A stretch of DNA of 64,000 nt, taken from positions 1 through 64,000 of the forward strand of contig NZ_FNDC01000005.1 in assembly GCF_900099655.1 (NCBI RefSeq). The letters are read 5' to 3'. Position numbers and translations under genes: made by a program. The stretch comes from Planococcus glaciei (GTDB lineage: Bacteria; Bacillota; Bacilli; Bacillales_A; Planococcaceae). Every line of letters starts with the position of its first letter. The first letter of the stretch is position 1. Positions 1 to 9,817 of this stretch are shown piece after piece. The notes below the pieces were generated by a model, which was given only the letters and a program-made list of their open reading frames with translations, searched no databases and was not told the origin of the DNA.

Positions 1-107
<107 letters not shown>

Positions 108-118
108 TGTTTTTTTTT

Positions 119-191
119 GGTCCCGTGGTGTAGCGGTTAACATGCCTGCCTGTCACGCAGGAGATCGCCGGTTCGATCCCGGTCGGGACCG
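119..191 (+). tRNA. tRNA-Asp (anticodon GTC)
   Basis: A cloverleaf can be drawn. The acceptor stem GGTCCCG pairs with CGGGACC, the anticodon loop is CTGTCAC with anticodon GTC, and the T arm has GGTTCGATCC. The discriminator base is G191 and no CCA is encoded. It lies directly behind the 5S rRNA gene and is probably co-transcribed with the rRNA operon. Confidence 0.97.
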
Positions 192-200
192 TATTTCAAG

Positions 201-236
201 AATAAACACAGCGATCCCGCTGTGTTTATTTTTTTT
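201..236 (+). terminator. Rho-independent terminator of the rRNA/tRNA unit
   Basis: A perfect 13-bp stem (201-213 with 218-230) has a four-base loop and is followed by a run of eight or more T. It sits ten bases after tRNA-Asp. Confidence 0.93.
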
Positions 237-305
237 GTGTTTCTATCGCTAATCAGAAAATAATAATGGGTTCTTATGCCAAATGGGCTTTTGAAGAAAG
301 ATATT

Positions 306-334
306 TTGATTTACTGCTATTTCTTCGCTAAACT
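306..334 (+). promoter_or_regulatory. Putative sigma-A promoter of the tsaE operon
   Basis: TTGATT (306-311) and TAAACT (329-334) are separated by 17 bases. They lie about 30 bases before the tsaE ribosome binding site and after the tRNA terminator. Each box matches the consensus in about four or five of six positions, so this is plausible but not certain. Confidence 0.4.
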
Positions 335-365
335 ATGTTAAGACTCAAACGAGGTGACACGCTAA

Positions 366-821
366 ATGATGTATACAATAGAAGTTAATTCTCCAGAAGA
401 AACGGAAGAATTTGCAGCCAAACTTGCGGGCTTTCTGCAGCCGCAGGACCTTTTGACATTGGAAGGAGACCTGGGCGCCGGAAAGACGACGTTCACAAAA
501 GGGCTCGCCAAAGGGCTCGGAATTGAACGGATGGTGAATAGCCCGACGTTTACGATCTTAAAGCAATATGAAGGGGACTTGGATCTAAACCATTTTGATG
601 TCTATCGTTTAGAAAACAGCGATGAAGATATCGGTTTTGAAGAGCTTTTCGAAAGCGAAGCAGTTTCCGTGGTTGAATGGGCCTCCTTTATTGACGAGTA
701 CTTACCGAAAGAACGGCTGGAAATCATCATTACCCGGCAGGCTGAAGAGAGCCGGAGCATTGAGCTTCATCCCATTGGCAGCCGTTATGAAACTTTGTGC
801 AAGGAGCTAAACTTATCATGA
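366..821 (+). CDS. tsaE: tRNA threonylcarbamoyladenosine biosynthesis ATPase TsaE
   Basis: TsaE is the P-loop ATPase of the cytoplasmic TsaB-TsaD-TsaE complex that transfers threonylcarbamoyl to A37 of ANN-decoding tRNAs (t6A). The 151-residue product has the usual family length. It shows a Walker A motif GDLGAGKTT near residues 34-42 and the NSPTF motif near 58-62 typical of YjeE/TsaE proteins. A GAGGTG ribosome binding site ends about ten bases before the ATGATG start, so the second ATG at 369 is equally possible. It is the first gene of a tightly overlapped operon with tsaB, rimI and tsaD, the standard Bacillus order. The stop overlaps the tsaB start as ATGA. Confidence 0.95.
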   Translation: MMYTIEVNSPEETEEFAAKLAGFLQPQDLLTLEGDLGAGKTTFTKGLAKGLGIERMVNSPTFTILKQYEGDLDLNHFDVYRLENSDEDIGFEELFESEAVSVVEWASFIDEYLPKERLEIIITRQAEESRSIELHPIGSRYETLCKELNLS

Positions 822-1513
822 TTTATTTAGGCATCGATACATCAAATTCTCCATCAGCCATTGCGCTGATGTCAGACGATACCGTTCTAATAGAGGAAAT
901 CACCAACTTAAAAATCAATCATTCGTTGACAGCCATGCCGGCTATTGAAGAAATGATGAAGAAGGCCAAAATTGCTCCGAAAGATTTAACCCATATTGCG
1001 GTGGCTGAAGGACCGGGTTCTTACACCGGCGTCCGCATTGGCCTGACCATTGCCAAGACGCTTGCCTGGTCATTAAAATTGCCTTTGCATATGGTTTCAA
1101 GTTTAAAAGTACTGGCAGCAAACGGCCAGTATTTTGACGGGCTGATTTGTCCGGTTATGGATGCGCGCCGCGGCACGGCTTTTACTGCGTTATACGACGG
1201 GGAAACCCTGGAGCCGGTCATTGAGGATCAGCACAGCCATTTCAAGGAGTTTTTAATAAAAGCCGAAGCATTGGGCAAACCGGTATTGTTTACAGGGATT
1301 GATGTTTCCATCCACGAAGAAACCATTCGGGAAGTATTGGGCAGCCGGGCATTTTTCACGGCGCCTCAAAACCGTTTGCCGCGTGCTGTGAATCTGATCA
1401 TGCTGGCGAAAGAAGTTCCGGCAGCAGATATCCATCACGCCGTTCCGGAGTATCAACGCATTACGGAAGCTGAAGCGAATTATATCAAAAGCCAGGAAGG
1501 GCAAAACTCATGA
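818..1513 (+). CDS. tsaB: tRNA t6A biosynthesis protein TsaB
   Basis: TsaB is the non-catalytic ASKHA-fold paralogue of TsaD and acts as the platform for the t6A complex. The N-terminus MIYLGIDTSN and the downstream VAEGPGSYTGVRIG segment are characteristic. A GTG lies upstream at 797, but AAGGAG at 801-806 is correctly spaced for ATG 818, which also gives the common ATGA overlap with tsaE. The protein is about 231 residues, normal for the family. It overlaps the next gene, rimI, by four bases, implying translational coupling. Confidence 0.95.
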   Translation: MIYLGIDTSNSPSAIALMSDDTVLIEEITNLKINHSLTAMPAIEEMMKKAKIAPKDLTHIAVAEGPGSYTGVRIGLTIAKTLAWSLKLPLHMVSSLKVLAANGQYFDGLICPVMDARRGTAFTALYDGETLEPVIEDQHSHFKEFLIKAEALGKPVLFTGIDVSIHEETIREVLGSRAFFTAPQNRLPRAVNLIMLAKEVPAADIHHAVPEYQRITEAEANYIKSQEGQNS

Positions 1514-1965
1514 GCGAAGATGTGATTTTCCGCAAAATGACGGTAAAAGACATTGATGAAGTGTACGAAATTGAAAAACTTTCGTTTACCTTGCCTTGGA
1601 CAAAAGAATCGTTTTACTATGAAATGCTGCATAACGAAAACGCCTATTACGTGGTTGCGGAAACCGAAAAAGGAATTGTCGGCTATTGCGGGATGTGGCT
1701 CATCATAGATGAAAGCCATGTGACGAATATTGCGATCCTTCCAGACCAACGCGGCAAAAAATTAGGCGAACGCTTGATGCGGGCAGCGATAGAGATTGCA
1801 AAAGCGCACGGCGCGGTGCTGATGACCTTAGAAGCGAGAGTCAGCAATCATGTGGCGCAAAATCTGTACCGGAAATTAGGATTTCAAAATGGTGGCATCC
1901 GGAAACGGTATTATACCGATAACCTGGAAGATGCCATAGTGATGTGGGTGAATTTTAATGAGTAA
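1510..1965 (+). CDS. rimI: Ribosomal protein bS18 N-alanine acetyltransferase RimI (GNAT)
   Basis: A GNAT-fold acetyltransferase of 151 residues. The acetyl-CoA pyrophosphate loop QRGKKLG is at about residues 80-86, and the RimI-type TLPWTKESF segment is at about 27-35. RimI acetylates the N-terminal alanine of ribosomal protein S18. Its start overlaps the tsaB stop (ATGA) and its end overlaps tsaD by eight bases. The location inside the tsa operon is conserved in Bacillales and supports the name, although related GNATs can have broader substrates. Confidence 0.9.
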   Translation: MSEDVIFRKMTVKDIDEVYEIEKLSFTLPWTKESFYYEMLHNENAYYVVAETEKGIVGYCGMWLIIDESHVTNIAILPDQRGKKLGERLMRAAIEIAKAHGAVLMTLEARVSNHVAQNLYRKLGFQNGGIRKRYYTDNLEDAIVMWVNFNE

Positions 1966-2977
1966 AGATATTTATGTATTGGGAATTGAAACCAGCTGCG
2001 ACGAAACAGCCGCTTCCATTGTGAAAAATGGACGGGAAATCATTTCAAATGTCGTAGCTTCACAAATCGACAGCCATAAACGCTTTGGCGGAGTGGTGCC
2101 TGAAATCGCTTCACGCCATCATGTGGAACAGATTACACTGGTAATCGAAGAAGCGCTTCAGCGCGCTCAGATGGAGCCGCAAGAGCTGGATGCAGTAGCA
2201 GTAACGGAAGGGCCGGGATTGGTCGGTGCATTGTTGATCGGCGTTAATGCAGCAAAGGCATTTGCGTTTGCCAACAGCCTGCCGCTTGTCGGCGTCCATC
2301 ATATCGCCGGGCATATCTATGCCAACCGCTTAGAGCAGGAAATGGAATTTCCTTTGCTTGCCTTAGTCATTTCCGGCGGCCATACGGAACTGGTCTATAT
2401 GAAAGAACATGGCAGTTTTGAAGTGATCGGGGAAACGCGTGATGATGCAGCAGGGGAAGCGTATGACAAAGTGGCAAGAACCTTGAATCTGCCTTATCCA
2501 GGCGGGCCCCATATTGACCGCTTGGCGCACGCCAGCGACGGTGCCATTGATTTTCCGCGGGTATGGCTTGAAGAAGGATCGTATGATTTCAGTTTCAGCG
2601 GTTTAAAATCTGCTGTGCTGAATTATATGCACAATGCCAAGCAGCGCGGAGAAGTGGTTCTGCCTGAGCACGTCGCTGCCGGGTTTCAAAACAGTGTCGT
2701 CGAAGTGGTAACAGCGAAAGCGCTGCGTGCTGCAAAAGAGTACAAGGTGCGCCAAGTCATCGCAGCAGGGGGCGTGGCTGCCAACAAAGGGCTCAGAACG
2801 TCTCTATCCGGAGCGTTTGAACAGCAAGGCATTCCGTTCTTCATCCCGCCTCTTTCCTTGTGTACGGATAACGCAGCTATGATTGCAGCAGCTGGCACCG
2901 TCATGTTCGAAAAAGGCCTTACAGGAAATATGGCGATGAACGGCCGGCCAGGAATGGTCTTGTCTTCCTGGGGATAA
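1958..2977 (+). CDS. tsaD: tRNA N6-adenosine threonylcarbamoyltransferase TsaD
   Basis: The catalytic subunit of t6A synthesis (older name Gcp/YdiE), 339 residues. The N-terminal [10 protein letters not shown] phosphate-binding segment is present. The metal ligands His115 and His119 lie in HHIAGH, followed by SGGHTELV and the [17 protein letters not shown] segment. It overlaps rimI by eight bases and closes the operon ahead of a strong terminator. It is a universal single-copy gene and nothing about it is unusual. Confidence 0.97.
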   Translation: MSKDIYVLGIETSCDETAASIVKNGREIISNVVASQIDSHKRFGGVVPEIASRHHVEQITLVIEEALQRAQMEPQELDAVAVTEGPGLVGALLIGVNAAKAFAFANSLPLVGVHHIAGHIYANRLEQEMEFPLLALVISGGHTELVYMKEHGSFEVIGETRDDAAGEAYDKVARTLNLPYPGGPHIDRLAHASDGAIDFPRVWLEEGSYDFSFSGLKSAVLNYMHNAKQRGEVVLPEHVAAGFQNSVVEVVTAKALRAAKEYKVRQVIAAGGVAANKGLRTSLSGAFEQQGIPFFIPPLSLCTDNAAMIAAAGTVMFEKGLTGNMAMNGRPGMVLSSWG

Positions 2978-3028
2978 AATTATTTGCCCTGTGGAAAGCC
3001 GATCTGTCTCAATAAACTATTAAAGTTC

Positions 3029-3079
3029 AAAAAAAGCGCAGTTGCTTCCTGAAAAGGAATGCCAACTGCGCTTTTTTTC
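3029..3079 (+). terminator. Terminator of the tsa operon
   Basis: A 14-bp stem (3031-3044 with 3063-3076) is A-rich on the left and runs into seven T. It is centred about 75 bases after the tsaD stop. Confidence 0.88.
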
Positions 3080-3139
3080 TGTTTTCAGATTATTTATTAC
3101 ACAAAAAATCCGTTCGTTGTCAATAGAGAACATTTGTAC

Positions 3140-3320
3140 TTATGCACAATTTGTGCATAACATGTTCATAACTTTCTGAAAAACACCCTTATTTCTATAT
3201 CTTGTGTACTAGTTAGGGGAAAACTTTGTGGACAATAATTAAATTGCCTGTGGATAATGTGGAAAAGCCTGTTGATAGTTGATTTAATAAGAGGAGACAT
3301 GTGCGCAACTTTGTGGAAAC
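3140..3320. promoter_or_regulatory. DnaA-box cluster between tsaD and the ABC-F gene
   Basis: Three perfect matches to TTATNCACA are present. One is on the plus strand at 3140-3148. One is on the minus strand at 3152-3160, forming an inverted pair with the first across three bases. One is on the minus strand at 3249-3257. One-mismatch boxes lie at 3227-3235 and 3258-3266, the second abutting a perfect box, and a two-mismatch box lies at 3312-3320. No gene occupies 2978-3386. From memory, the gcp(tsaD)-ydiF region of B. subtilis is one of the reported DnaA-binding clusters, so a conserved DnaA titration or binding locus is the likely reading. Confidence 0.75.
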
Positions 3321-3352
3321 AAAAATTTACGGAAAAGGTATTGACCTATATA

Positions 3353-3388
3353 TAGAAAAAGAAAAACCGCATACAATAGTATGCGGTT
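3353..3388 (-). terminator. Terminator of the ABC-F gene
   Basis: A perfect 10-bp stem (3365-3374 with 3379-3388) overlaps the stop codon by two bases. On the minus strand it is followed by a T-rich tract read from 3366 down to 3353. Confidence 0.8.
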
Positions 3389-5327
3389 AACTGTGGACTT
3401 TTTCAAGCTTTTCTTGCAATTCGAGCCAAAATAACATTTTTTCTTCGTGCGCTTCTTTCAGCTCGTCCAACTGGCTTTGGAGCGGCAAGACCTTCTCGTG
3501 GTCCTGGAAAATTTCAGGCTGGCACAGCAATTCCTCGACTTCGGCGATTTGCTGATCGAGCTGCTCCATTTCCTGTTCGGTTTCTTCGGATTGGCGCAGC
3601 AGCTGGCGTTCCAGTTTTTTAGCTTCTTTGTTGATCTGGGAGGTGGTGGCAACGGGAACTGTCTTTGTGACGGTTGCTTTTTCTGCATCTTCCAATGCCT
3701 GCAGCTCTTCGGTCTCCAGTTTCTTTTCCACGTAATAGTCGTAGTTGCCCAAATACTCGGTCGTGCCGTCACGGGTCAATTCCACGACTTTTGTCGACAG
3801 GCGGTTCATGAAGTAACGGTCGTGGGAAACGAAAAGAATAGTGCCCGGATAATCGAGCAGGGCGTTTTCCAGCACTTCTTTGCTGTCGAGGTCCAAGTGG
3901 TTGGTCGGCTCATCCAAAAGCAGCACATTGGCTTTTTGCATCATCAGCTTAGCGAGTGCCACACGGGCTTTTTCGCCGCCTGACAGTGTAGAAATCGGTT
4001 TTAATACGTCGTCTCCGGTAAACAGGAAGCGGCCCAGAATGCCGCGGATGTCTTTTTCGTTAACGTGCGGATAGTCATCCCATAATTCATTCAGAACAAG
4101 CTTATTGCCTTTTAAGTTGGCTTGTTCCTGGTCGTAGTAGCCGAACTGGATGCCGGTGCCGTAGTGGATGGTTCCGGCAAGCGGCTCTAACTCTTTCATG
4201 ATGGTTTTCAGCAAAGTCGACTTGCCGACGCCGTTAGGGCCGACAAGCGCCAGGCTGTCCTGGCGGTACAATTTCATAACGATGTTTTGCGAAACGGGCT
4301 GGCCGCCGTAGCCAATGGCGAGCGACTGGACATTCAGCACGTCGTTGCCGCTTTGCTTTGCAATGGTGAAACCGAAGCGGGCGGATTTCTCGTCGCCGTC
4401 CGGAGCATCCATCCAGTCGGTTTTCTCAAGCACCCGCCGGCGGCTTTGCGCCATTTTGGTAGTGGAAGCCCGGACAAGGTTGCGCTGGACATAATCTTCG
4501 AGCTTCGCTTTTTCGCTTTGCTGCTTCTCAAACTGCTTTAAGTCGAGTTCGTATTGTTTCGCTTTTTCGTCGAGGTAGCGGCTGTAGTTGCCTGTGTACT
4601 TTTTAACGCGGTGGCGCGATACTTCGTAGACAAGCGTTACGACTTGATCGAGGAAGTAGCGGTCATGCGAAACGATGAGAATCGCACCCGGGTAGTTCTT
4701 CAAGTAGTTCTCAAGCCAGCTCAGCGTTTCAATATCCAAGTGGTTCGTCGGCTCATCGAGAATTAGGAGCTGGGGTTTGCTAAGTAAAAGCTTCGCCAGC
4801 ATCAGGCGTGTTTTCTGGCCGCCGGATAACGACACCACTTTTTTATCGTAGTCTTCCGGATAAAATTTCATGCCGTGGAGAATGGCGCGTGTATCGGCTT
4901 CAAACTGGTAGCCGCCCGCATCCTTGAAATCATGCTGCAAAGTATCGTATTCTTTCATGACTTTTTCGTATTGGACGGCATCGTCGTAGACAGCTGGATC
5001 GGCCATTTGAGCTTCCAGTTCCCGGAGTTTTGCTTCCTGTTCACGGAAATGACTAAAAATCGTCATCATTTCGTCCCAGATGGTCGCTTCCGATTCGAGG
5101 TCGGTTTGCTGTTCCAAATAACCGATGGTCAGATCTTTCGGCATGATGATATCGCCGCTATCGTATGACATTTCACCGGAAATGATCTTCAGCAAAGTCG
5201 ACTTTCCTGCGCCGTTGCGGCCCACGAGTGCAACGCGGTCGCGGTGTTGGACTTCCAGTTTGACGCCGGCGAGAATCTCATCGGCGCCGAACGATTTATG
5301 GACTTGGTTAACTTGTAATACAATCAT
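3387..5327 (-). CDS. ABC-F family ATPase (YdiF type)
   Basis: A soluble protein of about 646 residues with two ABC cassettes and no membrane domain. The first cassette has GRNGAGKST, LSGGQKTRL and LLILDEPTNHLD. The second has GPNGVGKST, LSGGEKARV and LLLDEPTNHLD. The roughly 80-residue inter-domain arm and the long charged C-terminal coiled coil are typical of YdiF/Uup-like ABC-F proteins, which act on the ribosome. A GTG at 5336 is in frame, but AGAGGTGA at about 5332-5339 is spaced for ATG 5327. It is convergent with the tsa operon and divergent from rex, as in B. subtilis. The exact role is unknown, and resistance-type ABC-F activity cannot be judged from sequence. Confidence 0.9.
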   Translation of the reverse strand: MIVLQVNQVHKSFGADEILAGVKLEVQHRDRVALVGRNGAGKSTLLKIISGEMSYDSGDIIMPKDLTIGYLEQQTDLESEATIWDEMMTIFSHFREQEAKLRELEAQMADPAVYDDAVQYEKVMKEYDTLQHDFKDAGGYQFEADTRAILHGMKFYPEDYDKKVVSLSGGQKTRLMLAKLLLSKPQLLILDEPTNHLDIETLSWLENYLKNYPGAILIVSHDRYFLDQVVTLVYEVSRHRVKKYTGNYSRYLDEKAKQYELDLKQFEKQQSEKAKLEDYVQRNLVRASTTKMAQSRRRVLEKTDWMDAPDGDEKSARFGFTIAKQSGNDVLNVQSLAIGYGGQPVSQNIVMKLYRQDSLALVGPNGVGKSTLLKTIMKELEPLAGTIHYGTGIQFGYYDQEQANLKGNKLVLNELWDDYPHVNEKDIRGILGRFLFTGDDVLKPISTLSGGEKARVALAKLMMQKANVLLLDEPTNHLDLDSKEVLENALLDYPGTILFVSHDRYFMNRLSTKVVELTRDGTTEYLGNYDYYVEKKLETEELQALEDAEKATVTKTVPVATTSQINKEAKKLERQLLRQSEETEQEMEQLDQQIAEVEELLCQPEIFQDHEKVLPLQSQLDELKEAHEEKMLFWLELQEKLEKVHS

Positions 5328-5504
5328 GTGGGTCACCTCTATTCCTCTTAAGTGTAGCTGATGGGCGTATTGTTCGCAATCAAGCCAGCTTTACATATCG
5401 AGCCGCCTCAGGTAAGATAAAATCGATTTGATTCAGCATTCATAGACGCGGGGAAAAAGAGAATCCCCAATGAGTTTTTAGACGACCGCAGGAGGTAACG
5501 TTGC

Positions 5505-6137
5505 ATGTTACACGAACCATCAAAAATTCCACAAGCCACTACGAAACGGTTGCCGCTTTATTACCGCTTCCTCCAGAATTTCGCGAATGCCGGGCAAAAA
5601 CGGATTTCTTCGCAGGAATTAAGTGAAGCGATGAAAATCGATTCGGCCACAATACGCCGCGACTTTTCCCATTTAGGTGCACTGGGCAAAAAAGGGTACG
5701 GCTATGACGTTCAGGACTTATTGGCGTTTTTCCGCAAAACACTCGACCAGGATGAAGCGACCAATGTGGCGCTGATCGGCGTCGGGAACTTGGGAAGCGC
5801 ATTTTTAAAGTATAATTTCCAGCGCAATCACAACACGAAAATCGTGCTGGCGTTCGATTCGAATTCACCTCTTGAAGGCGAGAAAATCAGCGAAATCGAT
5901 ACATTCCATCCCGACCGGATCGAAGAGAAAATCGAGGAATACGGGATTGAACTGGTGATTTTGACGGTTCCTTCGCGCTCGGCCCAGGAAGTTACGGACC
6001 GCTTGGCGAAAACGAACATTAAAGGCATCTTAAACTTTACGCCTGTCCGCATTTCAGTGCCGGACCACATCCGCGTGCAGACCATCGATTTATCGGTCGA
6101 ACTGCAGACCTTGATCTACCAAATCAAACAGCATTGA
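5505..6137 (+). CDS. rex: Redox-sensing transcriptional repressor Rex
   Basis: A 210-residue Rex protein. An N-terminal winged helix (about 15-70) contains [21 protein letters not shown], followed by a Rossmann NAD(H)-binding domain with GVGNLG at 92-97. Rex represses fermentative and alternative respiration genes and releases DNA when the NADH/NAD+ ratio rises. The ribosome binding site AGGAGGT at about 5491 precedes ATG 5505. The gene stands alone, flanked by the ABC-F gene and a CPBP protease gene as in B. subtilis ydiF-rex-ydiL. Confidence 0.96.
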   Translation: MLHEPSKIPQATTKRLPLYYRFLQNFANAGQKRISSQELSEAMKIDSATIRRDFSHLGALGKKGYGYDVQDLLAFFRKTLDQDEATNVALIGVGNLGSAFLKYNFQRNHNTKIVLAFDSNSPLEGEKISEIDTFHPDRIEEKIEEYGIELVILTVPSRSAQEVTDRLAKTNIKGILNFTPVRISVPDHIRVQTIDLSVELQTLIYQIKQH

Positions 6138-6178
6138 AAAAACCTTCCGCCGAAACGAGTTCGGGGAAGGTTTTTTTA
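6138..6178 (+). terminator. Terminator of rex
   Basis: The stem AAAACCTTCC with GGAAGGTTTT (6139-6148, 6165-6174), extended inward by CCGAA/TTCGG, is followed by T7. It begins at the rex stop. Confidence 0.9.
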
Positions 6179-6191
6179 TTGGCGAGTTTTT

Positions 6192-6977
6192 TCACTGCAT
6201 CTGTTCAAGCTGTTTCAGGAAATTTTCGAGTTTTTCCATGTTTAATTGCGCAATCATGACAAAGCCGTTGAGCATCACGTGGGCTATGATCGGCGTAATG
6301 ATCCGCTTCGTTTTCTGGTAAAGGAAAGCGAGCACAAGGCCGGTCGAGAAGTAAATCAGCAAATGGCTGAATTCCAAGTGCACAGCGGCGAACACGAGCG
6401 CGCTGACCGCGGTGGCGAGAAAGAAATTGGTGGTCTGGTTCAAGGAACCGAATACCACCCGGCGGAACACAAGCTCTTCCAGTACGGGTCCAAAAAAGAC
6501 AACCGCCAGAAGCGCCCACGGGACGACTTCAACCAATTTGGTGATGGATGCGGTATTTTGAGATCCCGGAGCGATGCCGAACAATTCTACTTCTATCAGC
6601 GCCGCGATGATTTGGGCGAAGTAGACAAGGAAAAAGCCGAGTATACCCCAGCCGATTGCTTCAAGCAAACCGGCTTTTTTGCCTTTCCAAATATTGAAGA
6701 ATTGCTTGTCCCGGAGAATAAGGATCATCGCTGCAATAAACCCGATGCCCATCGTCCAGACAATCAGCCAACCGGAAGTGCTGGCGGCCGCTGTCGCTTG
6801 GTCCATGCCTTGGCCGCGGAAATAATTAAGTGTCGGTGTTATAAATAAAATCGGTGCAAGCTGCACAGCGATAAAAATCAACAGGATATAAAGCGGCGTT
6901 CTTTTGCCTTTTCGGCTCGCTTTGACACTGTACTTGGAGCGGCCTGTATCGGCTTTTGCTTTAATATTCATTTTCAT
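6192..6977 (-). CDS. CPBP family intramembrane glutamic endopeptidase (YdiL-like)
   Basis: A 261-residue integral membrane protein with about six hydrophobic segments after a basic N-terminus. The CPBP signature is complete: Glu167-Glu168-x3-Arg172 in EELVFRR, with a second-motif His at about 200 (AAVHLEFSH), and HVMLN near the C-terminus. These families (Abi/CAAX protease-like) cleave within membranes, and the bacterial substrates are mostly unknown. AAAGGAAAT precedes ATG 6977 by about nine bases. The position between rex and groES matches ydiL of B. subtilis. Confidence 0.88.
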   Translation of the reverse strand: MKMNIKAKADTGRSKYSVKASRKGKRTPLYILLIFIAVQLAPILFITPTLNYFRGQGMDQATAAASTSGWLIVWTMGIGFIAAMILILRDKQFFNIWKGKKAGLLEAIGWGILGFFLVYFAQIIAALIEVELFGIAPGSQNTASITKLVEVVPWALLAVVFFGPVLEELVFRRVVFGSLNQTTNFFLATAVSALVFAAVHLEFSHLLIYFSTGLVLAFLYQKTKRIITPIIAHVMLNGFVMIAQLNMEKLENFLKQLEQMQ

Positions 6978-7068
6978 AAAGCGGATTTCCTTTCGTTTAA
7001 CAGATTACTTTCATTGTAGAGGTTTCAAATCGGAACCGCAAAGAATAAAAAAAAGTGAATGTTTAGAC

Positions 7069-7097
7069 TTGCAAACGGCAATGGATTTTATTAAACT
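7069..7097 (+). promoter_or_regulatory. Putative sigma-A promoter of groESL
   Basis: TTGCAA (7069-7074) and TAAACT (7092-7097) have a 17-base spacer and lie just before the CIRCE operator. Each box matches four of six consensus positions. The placement makes the predicted transcription start fall at the edge of CIRCE, the usual geometry for HrcA repression. Confidence 0.5.
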
Positions 7098-7107
7098 GAG
7101 AAGTGGG

Positions 7108-7134
7108 TTAGCACTCTAGGTGTTAGAGTGCTAA
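7108..7134 (+). promoter_or_regulatory. CIRCE element (HrcA operator)
   Basis: A perfect consensus inverted repeat, TTAGCACTC, nine bases, GAGTGCTAA, lies 38 bases before the groES start. It is the HrcA repressor site that couples groESL expression to heat stress. Confidence 0.97.
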
Positions 7135-7171
7135 TGTGGAATATTTAGATAATCTGAGGAGGGTGTTTCAA

Positions 7172-7456
7172 TTGTTAAGACCATTAGGAGATCGCGTTAT
7201 TATTGAGCTTATCGAAGCAGAAGAAAAGACTTCAAGCGGAATCGTATTGCCGGGTTCGGCACAGGAAAAACCGCAGGAAGGCAAAGTGATCGCTGTAGGT
7301 AATGGAGTTATCCGTGACAATGGACAGCGCACTGAACTGGAAGTCCAAGAAGGCGACCGGATTATCTTCTCAAAATACGCAGGCACTGAACTTAAATATG
7401 AAGGCAAAGAATATTTGATCTTACGCGAAAACGATATTTTAGCGGTATTGGGCTAA
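7172..7456 (+). CDS. groES: Co-chaperonin GroES
   Basis: The 10-kDa lid of the GroEL chamber, 94 residues. The reading frame can be extended to GTG 7136, but the family N-terminus (M)[12 protein letters not shown] begins at TTG 7172. AGGAGGG (7157-7163) is spaced eight bases before that TTG, so TTG is the start. The mobile-loop segment near residues 18-30 and the C-terminal [11 protein letters not shown] are normal. It is controlled by CIRCE and followed by groEL after a 115-base intercistronic gap that holds a hairpin element. Confidence 0.96.
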   Translation: MLRPLGDRVIIELIEAEEKTSSGIVLPGSAQEKPQEGKVIAVGNGVIRDNGQRTELEVQEGDRIIFSKYAGTELKYEGKEYLILRENDILAVLG

Positions 7457-7475
7457 AAATAGAAGTTGATATTCC

Positions 7476-7518
7476 GCAAAACAGCTTTGCTTTCCCGCGG
7501 GAGTCTCCGCTGTTTTGC
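7476..7518. repeat. Hairpin repeat between groES and groEL
   Basis: Perfect 10-bp inverted arms GCAAAACAGC and GCTGTTTTGC flank a GC-rich core TTTCCCGCGGGAGTCTCC. The core resembles one end of the longer intergenic repeat at about 30079-30205 (CCGCGG, GACTCC elements). There is no T tract, so it is not a simple terminator. It looks like a short copy of a dispersed Bacillales intergenic repeat inserted in the chaperonin operon. Confidence 0.6.
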
Positions 7519-7556
7519 TCCATATCATGACTTAAAATACTTGGTAATTAATATAG

Positions 7557-9203
<1,647 letters not shown>

Positions 9204-9211
9204 TATACATC

Positions 9212-9248
9212 CCGAAAACCTCGGCAAACCGAGGTTTTCGGTTTTTTT
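9212..9248 (+). terminator. Terminator of groESL
   Basis: A perfect 13-bp stem (9212-9224 with 9229-9241) with a four-base loop is followed by T7. Confidence 0.95.
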
Positions 9249-9334
9249 GTTTTGTGGTGTCACAAAAAATAAATGAAATTCATCCTAAAAAGATAGCCAA
9301 TAAAATGGCTGTCTTTTTATTTGTTTAAATAGGA

Positions 9335-9363
9335 TTGTTAATGGAAAAGAGGTGGTATAGAAT
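9335..9363 (+). promoter_or_regulatory. Putative promoter of the YolD-like gene
   Basis: TTGTTA (9335-9340) and TAGAAT (9358-9363) have a 17-base spacer. The -10 box is directly followed by an SOS-type operator, so a repressor bound there would cover the transcription start. Confidence 0.5.
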
Positions 9364-9365
9364 AG

Positions 9366-9377
9366 GAACAAGTGTTC
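9366..9377 (+). promoter_or_regulatory. LexA (DinR) SOS box
   Basis: GAACAAGTGTTC matches the twelve inner positions of the Bacillus SOS consensus CGAACRNRYGTTCG. The outermost C and G are not conserved. It lies 3 bases after the -10 box and 25 bases before the start of a YolD-like gene, a family that is SOS-induced in B. subtilis. Confidence 0.75.
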
Positions 9378-9402
9378 TTATTTAGATTAGGAGGCAATGG
9401 GG

Positions 9403-9756
9403 ATGGAAATTAATCAACAATTAAGGGTCATTAAGGACCGGGGAACCATCAAGTGGCAAGGCATGTTGTTAAATGAACCTGTAAAAATGCGGCGTGAAGA
9501 AGTGGAAGAAGATAAACCAATGCCTCAACCGAAATTGGACGCTTATGACCTGCAGCTGATCGAGGAAGAATTGGAATCGGCCCTTAAACGCCGATGCAAT
9601 GTCATTATCCATACGTGGAAGGAAGGCAAAGTGACCAGGCACTATGGCACGATTTTAAGTATTGATCGGGATGCCTGCATCCTTACTTATGCAGATCCAT
9701 TTAAAGACCGAACATTAAATCCAGATGAGATTGTGTCGGTAAATATTGTTGAGTAA
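9403..9756 (+). CDS. YolD-like family protein, probably SOS-regulated
   Basis: A small acidic cytoplasmic protein of 117 residues. It has the YolD-like layout: an N-terminal basic stretch with IKDRGTIKWQGMLL and a C-terminal domain with the TWKEGKVTRHYGTI motif. YolD/YqjX proteins usually sit beside Y-family DNA polymerases (UvrX/YqjW) and belong to the SOS regulon, and their biochemical role is unknown. ATG 9397 is only two bases from AGGAGG (9389-9394), so ATG 9403 is preferred. Here the gene stands alone, with no polymerase gene next to it. Confidence 0.8.
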   Translation: MEINQQLRVIKDRGTIKWQGMLLNEPVKMRREEVEEDKPMPQPKLDAYDLQLIEEELESALKRRCNVIIHTWKEGKVTRHYGTILSIDRDACILTYADPFKDRTLNPDEIVSVNIVE

Positions 9757-9812
9757 AAAAAGACTCCCCCTATGCATTCATTACAGGAGGCAGAGGGGGA
9801 TGCCTAAAAATG
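9756..9812 (-). terminator. Terminator of the small membrane-protein gene
   Basis: TCCCCCTATGC and GCAGAGGGGGA form an 11-bp stem with one mismatch (about 9765-9802). On the minus strand it is followed by T7. It lies just downstream of the minus-strand gene ending at 9818 and abuts the YolD-like stop. Confidence 0.6.
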
Positions 9813-9817
9813 ATGCT

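Noticed and set aside
3447..3983. A 178-codon plus-strand frame across the ABC-F gene
   Set aside because: It is the complement of the coiled-coil and second ABC domain and is Phe/Leu-rich as expected for antisense of Lys/Glu codons.
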